A DNA stretch of 24,334 nt, taken from a virus. The notes under the pieces are model-generated. The model did no database searches. It was given only the letters and a program-made list of their open reading frames with translations, and was not told where the DNA came from. Each line of letters begins with the position of its first letter. Position 1 is the first letter of the stretch. Shown here piece after piece: positions 1 to 5,972 of the stretch. Position numbers and translations under genes: made by a program. The stretch spans positions 1 to 24,334 of the IMG/VR virus record IMGVR_UViG_3300033143_002852. One strand, given 5' to 3'.

Positions 1-91
1 AGATGGGGATTTTATTGCTTGTATTTACGGGATTCCAATTAGTAGAAAGAACTGTAATTGCCGTCGCTAATGGATCCACTCCTGTAGTCAT
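1..91 (-). CDS. Partial gene after the connector, cut by the window edge (possible tail-completion or neck protein)
   Basis: An ATG at 91 opens a frame that stays open to the window edge, giving 30 residues that begin MTTGVDPLATAITVLSTNWN. It follows the connector gene and a promoter copy at 184-200. In tailed viruses the gene after the gp6-like connector is usually a neck or tail-terminator protein, so that is the contextual guess; no domain is recognisable in 30 residues. Upstream of the ATG is a weak GTGAG ribosome binding site, and before that a nested hairpin in the leader. A competing GTG start nearby runs into a stop. Confidence 0.6.
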   Translation of the reverse strand, partial: MTTGVDPLATAITVLSTNWNPVNTSNKIPI

Positions 92-107
92 TCTTACTCA
101 CATACTT

Positions 108-142
108 TATAGGGAAGGAAAAGGGGATTAACCCCCCCTATA
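108..142 (-). other. Nested hairpin in the leader between promoter copy and the left-edge gene
   Basis: The outer arms 108-114 (TATAGGG) and 136-142 (CCCTATA) pair perfectly. Inside, 123-126 (GGGG) pairs with 132-135 (CCCC) around a five-base loop, with an eight-base bulge on one side. On the minus-strand RNA the inner stem is followed by UUUUCC. It lies about 20-50 nt downstream of the predicted start from the 184-200 promoter and ends 17 nt before the ATG at 91. It could terminate read-through from the connector gene, attenuate the next gene or protect its mRNA. Confidence 0.6.
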
Positions 143-183
143 CAAAAATGGTTGTACAAAATCGCAAAGTATTAATTATTTAC

Positions 184-200
184 TTTATTTATATCAGTAT
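184..200 (-). promoter_or_regulatory. Repeated TATA-type promoter, copy 1
   Basis: The minus strand reads ATACTGATATAAATAAA, with the TATA-like TATAAATA at 186-193. It shares ACTGATATAAATAA with copies at 3710, 4864 and 14164. Transcription would begin near 160-168 and run into the left-edge gene after a leader of about 70 nt that contains the nested hairpin. It begins just past the connector stop codon, outside any supported coding frame. Confidence 0.65.
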
Positions 201-848
201 CTAAACTACTATGATTTCAGTTCGATTATGAAGAACTTTATTGATTCTTGCGTTCATTCTTCCTATTCTATCATTGTAAGAAAGTCTAGTTGGATCGCCT
301 GTTTCATTCAACATATTAGACCTATCATCTGCTTCTATGAACTGAATCGCGGCCAGCATAGCAGTTGCTTGCTGGATGTCCTTTGGAACAGCGGTTTCAC
401 CGTATCGATAAGTTAGTCTTATTGCGTTTTCTCGCCAAAAAGGATGCCACTTCCTTACGTATAGAACCCCGCGTTCACTATCAAGCCAGTAGTCTTCTGC
501 TCTTCCTTCTGTCTTATCTGCTACCCAATCTATATACTCTTTTCCGTTCCAGATTTCTATCTTATCCCCTGAATCTGTGTCGAAAGTCTTGATTCTTCTA
601 TGCCTTAGATAAACAGGGAGTCCATCTGTGTAGTGGTAGCGATAGTAGTGATTCACTCTTGGAAAAGAATAGAATTCATTCGTTACTATCTTGTTTCTCC
701 AAGCGTGCTGAGTCCTATGGTCTACTGTATCCTGTGCTTCAGCAATTGCTTCAGCTACATCATCATCAGTAGGCAAAGTAGAACCAGCGAATAAGAAATC
801 TACCTGAAGGATTCTCTTAACATCTGCGGACCCTGCATATAATGACAT
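201..848 (-). CDS. Head-tail connector / head completion protein (HK97 gp6-like)
   Basis: The 215-residue protein has the features of a gp6-type connector, which forms a ring below the portal. Its N-terminal part is helical (SADVKRI, then DDDVAEAIAEAQDTVDHRT). A beta-rich middle follows, and then the family-like stretch LTYRYGETAVPKDIQQATAM with a closing helix. The length is at the upper end for the family because of an insertion rich in Tyr, Trp and charged residues at about 60-140. A strong AGGTGA ribosome binding site lies 5 nt before the ATG. Its place after the capsid genes and before a probable neck or tail gene fits. The assignment rests on motif resemblance and gene order. Confidence 0.75.
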   Translation of the reverse strand: MSLYAGSADVKRILQVDFLFAGSTLPTDDDVAEAIAEAQDTVDHRTQHAWRNKIVTNEFYSFPRVNHYYRYHYTDGLPVYLRHRRIKTFDTDSGDKIEIWNGKEYIDWVADKTEGRAEDYWLDSERGVLYVRKWHPFWRENAIRLTYRYGETAVPKDIQQATAMLAAIQFIEADDRSNMLNETGDPTRLSYNDRIGRMNARINKVLHNRTEIIVV

Positions 849-870
849 TTTTTCACCTAAATTAAAGGAA

Positions 871-888
871 CTAAGGCAAAAGCCTTAG
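871..888 (-). terminator. Seven-base-pair hairpin over a stop codon, possible attenuator
   Basis: CTAAGGC at 871-877 and GCCTTAG at 882-888 form a perfect 7-bp stem with a four-base loop (UUUU in the minus-strand RNA). The stop codon of the 53-residue gene (885-887) lies in the stem, and TTCCTTTAATTT follows. It could be a weak terminator or an RNA-processing boundary between the capsid genes and the connector. Confidence 0.5.
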
Positions 889-1046
889 ACTTCCATGTGT
901 ATAAAATATACTGAGCCGTTGTTTGTATACTGAACTATCTGGTCTCCGCTTTTAAAAGCAAATCCAGCTAATGATGCAGTTATAGCAGCTGTTCCAGCAC
1001 TTCCTGTATTGATGGGAAAAGGCCCACGAATAGAGGCTGAAACCAT
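885..1046 (-). CDS. Small virion-associated protein, 53 residues
   Basis: ATG at 1046 directly follows the stop of the preceding gene (TAAATGG). The product begins MVSASIRGPFPINTGSAGTA and is rich in Ala, Gly, Ser and Thr with beta-prone strands, resembling shortened versions of the 91- and 105-residue products of this cluster. No family was recognised. Capsid decoration or a head-surface role is inferred from context and composition. The stop codon lies in a 7-bp hairpin. Confidence 0.7.
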   Translation of the reverse strand: MVSASIRGPFPINTGSAGTAAITASLAGFAFKSGDQIVQYTNNGSVYFIHMEV

Positions 1047-1322
1047 TTAACCCCGCCCCCATGCGAACCATTGCCCAGATTCTCCATTCAATGTAACAAT
1101 CGTTACAGCACTTCCACTTACTGGAAAAGTCTCGTTAACTGCTGCAGCAGTTGCACCAGCAGAAGCACTTCCAGCTTGAAGCATCAATCCATCGCAAACT
1201 TTTAGTCCTGTATCAATATCCCCTCCTGTGCCTCCAGCGGTACTGGTATAAGTTCCATAAGTTTGGTTAGTGTCACCTGCAACATTCTTTACTTTTCTTG
1301 TCATTACATCTGTAAATGTCAT
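1047..1322 (-). CDS. Possible capsid decoration or fibre protein, 91 residues
   Basis: This is a small, Gly/Ala/Thr-rich, beta-prone protein. The stretch GTYTSTAGGTGGDIDTGLKV is followed by VNETFPVSGSAVTIVTL and a C-terminal GQWFAWGRG. The pattern of short strands ending in an aromatic Gly-rich tail is common in small proteins encoded next to major capsid genes, which suggests a head-decoration role. A strong GGAGGAGGAT ribosome binding site precedes the ATG. It resembles the 105-residue product at 1709-2026, including the GTY(T/S) start and the Trp-containing C-terminal strand. The function is inferred. Confidence 0.7.
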   Translation of the reverse strand: MTFTDVMTRKVKNVAGDTNQTYGTYTSTAGGTGGDIDTGLKVCDGLMLQAGSASAGATAAAVNETFPVSGSAVTIVTLNGESGQWFAWGRG

Positions 1323-1323
1323 A

Positions 1324-1701
1324 TTATCCTCCTCCTACATATTCTGTAAGTAATTTAGATTCTGATCTTGTAATCTTTCTGTCTAGTTTATATCCTTGTT
1401 CTAAGTGATCCACCAGATTCTTCTTGTTAATATACAAGTCTGAAATCTTCTTGACGCTTTTAGCAAGCAATCCTAATGCCTTCAATTCGTCCTTAAAGAT
1501 TTCTTCGTCTGGTTTAGGTGGAGGTGCTACTTTGGTAAAAAGTTTTACTTCCTTAAACCTCTTGTTGCCTTTAAAAAAATCAATGTCGTCACTGTTGTCT
1601 ACCTTAAAAGGAATCCCAATGTTAATAACATAAAGAAATCCACTGGGGCCTTTGTAAGAAGCGAGTCTCGCTGCTTGTGTTAAAAATAAAAATTTAGCCA
1701 T
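1324..1701 (-). CDS. Small head/neck-region protein of unknown function, 125 residues
   Basis: The N-terminal half (KGPSGFLYVINIGIPFKVDN, then DDIDFFKGNKRFKEV) resembles the short beta module with an Asp-x2-x-Phe-Phe...Arg-Phe pattern seen in small phage proteins near the head-tail junction. The C-terminal half is Lys-rich and helical and ends in Gly-Gly-Gly. It has a clear AGGTGA ribosome binding site and sits between two decoration-like genes. No family is assigned. A virion component is the likely role from location alone. Confidence 0.65.
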   Translation of the reverse strand: MAKFLFLTQAARLASYKGPSGFLYVINIGIPFKVDNSDDIDFFKGNKRFKEVKLFTKVAPPPKPDEEIFKDELKALGLLAKSVKKISDLYINKKNLVDHLEQGYKLDRKITRSESKLLTEYVGGG

Positions 1702-1708
1702 TTTTCAC

Positions 1709-2026
1709 CTATATGGCTAGTTTAACAATAGCCCACCAGTCACCTACTTCAACGCCAGTATCAATAAGTGTTAGTCCTATTGATCCAGCTTTTACAGTAG
1801 ATTTACCATCAACATTTGATTTATTCAGTGGTATTGTAGCACTTCCTCCTGTAGGTGCACCAACCCATGAAGTAACACCTATTCCATGAGCTATAATTGC
1901 ACTTCCGCCTGTAATAATATCTGCTGTTCCAGCACTTGCACTGTATGTTCCAGAAACTAAACCGATATTACCTCTGACAATTGAACTTTCACCAGTGGCG
2001 CCCGTTGTTGTGTTTGAAAATCCCAT
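1709..2026 (-). CDS. Possible capsid decoration protein, 105 residues
   Basis: It is encoded directly after the major capsid gene, with ribosome binding site GAGGTGAAGA overlapping the capsid stop codon, which suggests coupled translation. The protein is Gly/Ser/Thr/Ile-rich with alternating hydrophobic strands (SGTYSASAGTADIITGGSAI) and a C-terminal VGDWWAIVKLAI. It resembles the 91-residue product at 1047-1322. Position and composition suggest a head-decoration protein, but no signature motif proves it. Confidence 0.7.
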   Translation of the reverse strand: MGFSNTTTGATGESSIVRGNIGLVSGTYSASAGTADIITGGSAIIAHGIGVTSWVGAPTGGSATIPLNKSNVDGKSTVKAGSIGLTLIDTGVEVGDWWAIVKLAI

Positions 2027-2034
2027 TCTTCACC

Positions 2035-3165
2035 TCACTTCAAATCCCTTATTGACCCTTGGGCCGCCAGGAATGTGCAGATTAATTCTCCTGCTGTAAA
2101 ATACATTCCTTGAGTTCCTAGCCTGTTGATTGCAAAAGGATCTGGGTTCGTTGCACTCATTCCACTCTCGAAATACAATGTCGGATACAGTAAGGCAATG
2201 AATAACCTAGGTACGCCTGTTTCCTCGTTAGTTGTCGTGTCAAGCAAGTAAATCCTGCTGATTGTATCTGCCGCAACAGCTTGTGATGCAAACAAAGGAA
2301 CACCATATACTAAAGCTACTCGCATTCCAACAGCATGACCTTCATCAGTTTCTACTCCGTTAAGTCCGATTCTTACCAGTTCGTCTCTCTTCAAGACTCC
2401 AGGATACCTTATTTGATTTTCATATAATCCGAAAATTCTCCACTTAGTATCATTTCCTGTAAGAATTACATTAGTTCTAGCTCCTGCATTCTCAAGCAAG
2501 GAAAGCGTGTCTCGAATTAAGTCGTCTGATACAAATCGATCTGTTCCTGAGTTATGGTCGACTACTGCATCTGCCCAAGAATTTGAGCTTCTATCGATTC
2601 CGTAAATGTCCTCATCTCCAGTTGTCCAGCCAATTGCCGCTTGATAAGCAGTACTTGCTGTTACTCTATCAATAGATTCGAAGTTACTTCCTGCTAGAGT
2701 ATCTCCATTTACGCAAAGTTGCTCGTTGATTCTCTTAGCGTGTAGTGTTGCAAAGTATCCTCGTAGAAATTCCATGTCACCAATTGAGTCGTCTCCTTTC
2801 TTTACTCTTCCTTCGTGGATGTAAGACACATCAAAAGTATGCACCACTTGTTTTGGAAAAGCTTCGATCTCTGCGAAAGTTGGCTTGATAGTCTCTGGGA
2901 TAGTTGCGTTCTCTGATACTCCACCACCTGCTGTACTTCCTGCGTCAGCTGTGATTGCTCTCCATCCTGAGTGATCCCAAGGCCTCTTAGGAACTAATGC
3001 GAATACATTGGCTTCGTTATTCAGTTGACTGAAAGCGAAAGCTCCGAAAACTGTGTTATGTACTCCAGTAGTAGATGTGATTACTGGTTGATTTATCTTC
3101 GCAACCATGTGTGGCCCATAGTATTTCTCAAGAAGTTGTCCGATTGTTACTAGTCTTTCTACCAT
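2035..3165 (-). CDS. Major capsid protein (HK97 fold)
   Basis: At 376 residues it has the usual length and the position directly after protease/scaffold. The N-terminal arm (about 1-40) leads into a region with an extended loop followed by FPKQVVHTFDVSYIHEGRV, as in HK97-type E-loops. The middle contains RFVSDDLIRDTLSLLENAGA and NVILTGNDTKWRIFGL, which fits the alpha/beta axial domain; a GMRVALVYGVPLFASQAV strand motif lies before the C-terminus. The fold assignment is by pattern and context, since capsid proteins of this class share little sequence. A GAGG ribosome binding site lies within the end of the protease gene. It begins 2 nt after the protease stop, so expression is coupled to the scaffold transcript. 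Confidence 0.85.
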   Translation of the reverse strand: MVERLVTIGQLLEKYYGPHMVAKINQPVITSTTGVHNTVFGAFAFSQLNNEANVFALVPKRPWDHSGWRAITADAGSTAGGGVSENATIPETIKPTFAEIEAFPKQVVHTFDVSYIHEGRVKKGDDSIGDMEFLRGYFATLHAKRINEQLCVNGDTLAGSNFESIDRVTASTAYQAAIGWTTGDEDIYGIDRSSNSWADAVVDHNSGTDRFVSDDLIRDTLSLLENAGARTNVILTGNDTKWRIFGLYENQIRYPGVLKRDELVRIGLNGVETDEGHAVGMRVALVYGVPLFASQAVAADTISRIYLLDTTTNEETGVPRLFIALLYPTLYFESGMSATNPDPFAINRLGTQGMYFTAGELICTFLAAQGSIRDLK

Positions 3166-3166
3166 T

Positions 3167-3670
3167 TTAAACAGCCTCTTTTTGGAAATCTGCCCATGCC
3201 TTATTTACTTCCATGTAATTAAGTCTCTGCTTTCCAGAAGCTAAGTCCATAGAAAGCTTGGCAAAGTCCTTATTTTTCTTTATTTCCTTTACATCTCCTG
3301 CGAAAGGAAGTGGTGTACTTGCTTTAGCGACTGCTCTATTTTCAATTTTGCCTAGTCTCTTTAGCACTTCACTCTTAAAAGCGTCTTTTTCATTGGATTC
3401 TTCAGGAGAGGGTGCCTCTGGAGCAGGTGCGTCTGTTTCACCTTCAATATCACTTGCAGCCTCTTCTTTTTTAGTCTCATCCTCTTCTTCTTTCTTTTCC
3501 TCTGGCTTTTTCTCTTCTTCGTTCTGTTTTTTCTTATCTTCTTCCTCTGGCTTCTCTTCCTCCTCTTCCTTAGGAGGAACGTCTTGCTTTTTCATAGCTT
3601 CGAAATCTGCTTTAAGACCTTTAACGGTCTCAGTTAGGTCAGAAATCGCCTTAATTATGTCTTTTGACAT
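3167..3670 (-). CDS. Nested scaffold protein (internal start), 167 residues
   Basis: Within the protease frame, the ATG at 3670 is preceded by GGAAGGTGAT, a near-perfect anti-16S match 3 nt before the start. A copy of the repeated promoter lies at 3710-3727, giving a predicted leader of about 20 nt. The product starts MSKDIIKAISDLTETVKGL, has a long acidic/basic Glu-Lys stretch and ends with a helical segment (ASGKQRLNYMEVNKAWADF). Phage scaffolds are commonly made this way, as in lambda C/Nu3, to be in excess of the protease. A separate promoter as well as an internal ribosome binding site is unusual. Confidence 0.8.
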   Translation of the reverse strand: MSKDIIKAISDLTETVKGLKADFEAMKKQDVPPKEEEEEKPEEEDKKKQNEEEKKPEEKKEEEDETKKEEAASDIEGETDAPAPEAPSPEESNEKDAFKSEVLKRLGKIENRAVAKASTPLPFAGDVKEIKKNKDFAKLSMDLASGKQRLNYMEVNKAWADFQKEAV

Positions 3671-4435
3671 TTTATCACCTTCCTTGGTTGTATTTTCTAT
3701 ATTAGACTCCTTATTTATATCAGTTTCTTTATACCATCCTTTATTTATCGCTGTATTACATACTGCAAACGCTGCTTGCTCTTTAGTTTGACTTGGATTA
3801 TCTGGCTTAAAGTTTGGATCATTTACTAATTCAGATACACAAGAATCTAACGCTTCAGGTTTTTTTACCTGAGACTTAGCTACAACTGAGTAAGCCTCGG
3901 TAAGCGCCATCGGATTACATGGATCGCTTACACTAGCTGTTTCAAATTGCTGGAATCCTTCTAACACTTTCACTTGCTCTCCTGTTACTTCGTCTTTTCC
4001 AAGAGAAACATGGGTGTTAAATCCTCCAACAGATGCGCCGACCCTTTCACCGCTTTGGATCTCTTCCCATATCTTATCATCTAGTTGATTATGGTCATAT
4101 GTCTTGTCTAAGTGAAGGACTCCTTTTGATTTAGTCTCTGGATGCTCTAGCACTTTGTAAGCTAAAGTCCTGCCAATAATTCGATTAGTATGCCCGTCTG
4201 AAATAGGCCCTCCTCTTTCAAGTAAAGTATCCTGTTGGTTTGCGATGTCGTCAATAGGAATAAGTTCTCCTGCGTTGTCTTTCATCTCAACACTGGCCCA
4301 AGTTACTGAAATCCGTTCTTCTGCGTTCTCTACTGCTTTCTTGATTTTTTCTAAGTTGTCTGTACTCTCGAAAAGCTTGAGGATTTCTTCTGTTGAAATT
4401 GATCCTTTCTTTTTTGTGCAAAATAATACTTTCAT
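3167..4435 (-). CDS. Capsid maturation protease fused to scaffold
   Basis: The 422-residue protein has a serine-protease-like N-terminal domain. His82 lies in ISDGHTNRIIGRTL and Ser135 in RVGASVGGF, the expected His/Ser pair for XkdF- or HK97-type prohead proteases. A linker module follows at about 196-235, with the pattern DSCVSEL...DNPSQTKEQAAFAVC seen in phage protease and head proteins. From residue 256 the protein is a Glu/Lys-rich, probably coiled scaffold ending in a helical capsid-binding tail. An in-frame ATG at 3670 with its own ribosome binding site and promoter marks a nested scaffold gene. The start at 4435 directly follows the gp10-like stop. The catalytic residues are inferred from motif placement. 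Confidence 0.85.
   Translation of the reverse strand: MKVLFCTKKKGSISTEEILKLFESTDNLEKIKKAVENAEERISVTWASVEMKDNAGELIPIDDIANQQDTLLERGGPISDGHTNRIIGRTLAYKVLEHPETKSKGVLHLDKTYDHNQLDDKIWEEIQSGERVGASVGGFNTHVSLGKDEVTGEQVKVLEGFQQFETASVSDPCNPMALTEAYSVVAKSQVKKPEALDSCVSELVNDPNFKPDNPSQTKEQAAFAVCNTAINKGWYKETDINKESNIENTTKEGDKMSKDIIKAISDLTETVKGLKADFEAMKKQDVPPKEEEEEKPEEEDKKKQNEEEKKPEEKKEEEDETKKEEAASDIEGETDAPAPEAPSPEESNEKDAFKSEVLKRLGKIENRAVAKASTPLPFAGDVKEIKKNKDFAKLSMDLASGKQRLNYMEVNKAWADFQKEAV
3710..3727 (-). promoter_or_regulatory. Repeated TATA-type promoter, copy 2 (inside the protease gene)
   Basis: The minus strand reads GAAACTGATATAAATAAG, with TATA-like TATAAATA at 3712-3719. Transcription is predicted near 3687-3690, about 20 nt before the nested scaffold ATG and upstream of its ribosome binding site. 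In the protease frame the same bases encode ETDINK (residues 237-242). It would let scaffold, capsid protein and the decoration genes be transcribed without the protease. Confidence 0.7.
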
Positions 4436-4437
4436 AG

Positions 4438-4845
4438 TTACACCCCGAAGTTAAATTCTGCTTTAGCTTGTTCTACTGCTGGTTGGATATACGGACTAGG
4501 TAACATTCCTCTTTGTTTTATTGCCATAGCAATAGCATAAGAAATACTTTTAATTTCACTTTCTTTAGAAATACCCAGTTTTCGCCTTACCCATTTGTGT
4601 AGTACATTAGGTGGAGGCATCGTACCAGGATGACGGCCAAACTCAATAATGTCAGCGTATGGCGCAGCATAAACAATTTCCTTATTTAAAAACTTTCGAT
4701 TTACATTCCCTGACTTAAGCAAGTTTCCTGTGTCTATTTTTTGGTCATCTATCAGTTTTTGCTGAGATAATAAAAAAACTCTGTCAATGAAATCATCCAT
4801 AAATTTATTTACTTCATTCAAAGCTATCTCAGCTGAATCTACCAT
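4438..4845 (-). CDS. HK97 gp10-like neck / tail-completion protein
   Basis: The 135-residue protein shows the gp10-type pattern. An N-terminal helix (NEVNKFMDDFIDRVFLLSQQ) leads to TGNLLKSGNV, the hallmark IVYAAPYADIIEFGRHPGTM, then VLHKWVRRKLG and a C-terminal MLPSPYIQPAVEQAKAEF. Such proteins sit at the head-tail interface. The ATG lies about 25 nt downstream of the centre of a TATA-like box and has no ribosome binding site, so its message is predicted to be leaderless. Its position before the protease, rather than after the connector, is not the common order. Confidence 0.85.
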   Translation of the reverse strand: MVDSAEIALNEVNKFMDDFIDRVFLLSQQKLIDDQKIDTGNLLKSGNVNRKFLNKEIVYAAPYADIIEFGRHPGTMPPPNVLHKWVRRKLGISKESEIKSISYAIAMAIKQRGMLPSPYIQPAVEQAKAEFNFGV

Positions 4846-4863
4846 AAACTATCAATTAGAACC

Positions 4864-4881
4864 TTTATTTATATCAGTTTC
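4864..4881 (-). promoter_or_regulatory. Repeated TATA-type promoter, copy 3 (leaderless start)
   Basis: The minus strand reads GAAACTGATATAAATAAA, with TATA-like TATAAATA at 4866-4873 and 20 nt between it and the ATG at 4845. The predicted transcription start therefore coincides with the start codon of the gp10-like gene. The element begins at the base after the stop codon of the preceding gene. Confidence 0.75.
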
Positions 4882-5064
4882 TTAAATAGCGGTAAGGATA
4901 TTCCTTAATCTGTCGTGATTAAGCTTTCCAGTAATCAAATGTCTCACTTCTCGATTAGCATGAACATGAGCAATGTAATCGAAATCTCTCATTATGTTAT
5001 GCTGTAAGATACTTGAAGAATACTCGAACATTACTATTCCTCTGTTTAAAATTTTTGAATTCAT
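4882..5064 (-). CDS. Unknown protein, 60 residues
   Basis: The ATG at 5064 is chosen over an upstream GTG at 5073 because GAGTGAT lies a suitable distance before it. The product (MNSKILNRGIVMFEYSSSIL, then a His/Arg-rich IAHVHANREVRHLITGKLNH) is basic and probably helical. It ends directly before promoter copy 3. No family was recognised; its place among head genes suggests a virion or assembly role, without direct support. Confidence 0.55.
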   Translation of the reverse strand: MNSKILNRGIVMFEYSSSILQHNIMRDFDYIAHVHANREVRHLITGKLNHDRLRNILTAI

Positions 5065-5076
5065 ATCTATCACTCT

Positions 5077-5250
5077 CTAGTGCCTAAATCTTACTGGCGA
5101 CCTAACAAAATACTGTAGTTCTTTATGTGCTGGAATCTGCGGGCCTTTGATTCTTCTTCCGCTTCCACCAGTCGTCGGCCCAGTTCCACCCATTCCTTTT
5201 GTTATAATAAGATGGTCTGGCCCGAGACCCTTTGTAATCAATCTGTTCAT
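5077..5250 (-). CDS. Small virion-region protein, 57 residues
   Basis: ATG at 5250 overlaps the preceding stop by 4 nt (ATGA). The product begins MNRLITKGLGPDHLIITKGM, continues with a Gly/Thr-rich loop and ends in a basic FVRSPVRFRH. The repeat-like ITKGLGPDHLIITKGMG module is seen in short proteins encoded in phage structural operons; their role is not known to me. Translational coupling to the 137-residue gene upstream is likely. Confidence 0.65.
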   Translation of the reverse strand: MNRLITKGLGPDHLIITKGMGGTGPTTGGSGRRIKGPQIPAHKELQYFVRSPVRFRH

Positions 5251-5660
5251 ACTGCTTCCCGTTTGAATACAGATGACTCGTTAGGATTACCGCTTTTGTC
5301 TGTCAGATTAAATGTAAACAAAGCAGTAGTTCCGTCATCATCGTAAATAATCAGTTGATTGTTTAGAATCTGCCAGTTGTTTTTCTCTACTTTTAATATC
5401 CTGTTCGTGTCTGAAGCTATCTGATTGCTTCCTACAGAGTACCTTTCTGCGACAGGTTGAGAAGCTCCACCGTCTGCACGATACACGTAATTAGTTGAGT
5501 CTACTATAGTTGAGAAATCATACTTGTAAAATCCTAATGAAACTTCTGTCATACTAGCTCCTGTGACTATTGCTGTACCATCTTCATCTGCAATATCAAT
5601 AGTAGGAGTAAGCCCTGTTTTAGGCGAACCATTCTCAGTAAAGAAAGCAAAAATTATCAT
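5247..5660 (-). CDS. Possible receptor-binding or baseplate-type accessory protein, 137 residues
   Basis: Start ATG at 5660 overlaps the previous stop by 4 nt, which favours it over a GTG 12 nt upstream. The N-terminal half (FFTENGSPKTGLTPTIDIAD, then SLGFYKYDF) is the Ig-like strand pattern found in phage virion proteins with a K(T)GLTPTI(D) motif. The second half (SDTNRILKVEKNNWQILNNQ, then LIIYDDDGTTALFTFNLTD) is a common module that follows it. This predicts a virion surface protein, possibly linking a fibre. The assignment is by motif memory. Confidence 0.65.
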   Translation of the reverse strand: MIIFAFFTENGSPKTGLTPTIDIADEDGTAIVTGASMTEVSLGFYKYDFSTIVDSTNYVYRADGGASQPVAERYSVGSNQIASDTNRILKVEKNNWQILNNQLIIYDDDGTTALFTFNLTDKSGNPNESSVFKREAV

Positions 5661-5971
5661 ATTGGAACACACCTCTCATAATTGCAGTTCCACTGTTGAC
5701 TAGACGTAGTTGTTTCAGGTATCTTTACTAGAACTCCCTTTTTGCACCAGTAATTTTCTGTGTTAGCAGAATTATACACCTCAAAGCATACTTGGAATCT
5801 TTCACCTGATTTAGTAACACACTTGTAGTATCCTTCGTGAACACCTAAATTTACATATTCCCATCCAGCTCTGCATCCAGTTTTAGTTCCACTGTCTTGT
5901 ACGTAATAAGTTATTCCAGAAGATAATAAGATCACTAAAGTTATAATCCCGCCTATTAGTTTTTTTTCCAT
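5657..5971 (-). CDS. Membrane-anchored, Cys-rich small protein, 104 residues
   Basis: An N-terminal hydrophobic segment (about 5-24, IGGIITLVILLSSGITYYV) after MEKK predicts a signal anchor. The rest contains six cysteines (near 33, 51, 62, 76, 95 and 100) in a small domain likely stabilised by disulfides outside the cell. It follows the Asp-box protein by 2 nt and overlaps the next gene by 4 nt. The function is unknown. Membrane topology and the neighbouring secreted proteins suggest a surface role such as superinfection exclusion or attachment, which is inference only. Confidence 0.7.
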   Translation of the reverse strand: MEKKLIGGIITLVILLSSGITYYVQDSGTKTGCRAGWEYVNLGVHEGYYKCVTKSGERFQVCFEVYNSANTENYWCKKGVLVKIPETTTSSQQWNCNYERCVPI

Positions 5972-5972
5972 G

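Noticed and set aside
3258-3791. Plus-strand 177-codon frame rich in Ser and Phe
   Set aside because: It is the antisense of the Glu/Lys-rich scaffold region; GAA/AAG codons read backwards give Ser and Phe. The minus-strand frame has clear protease and scaffold features.
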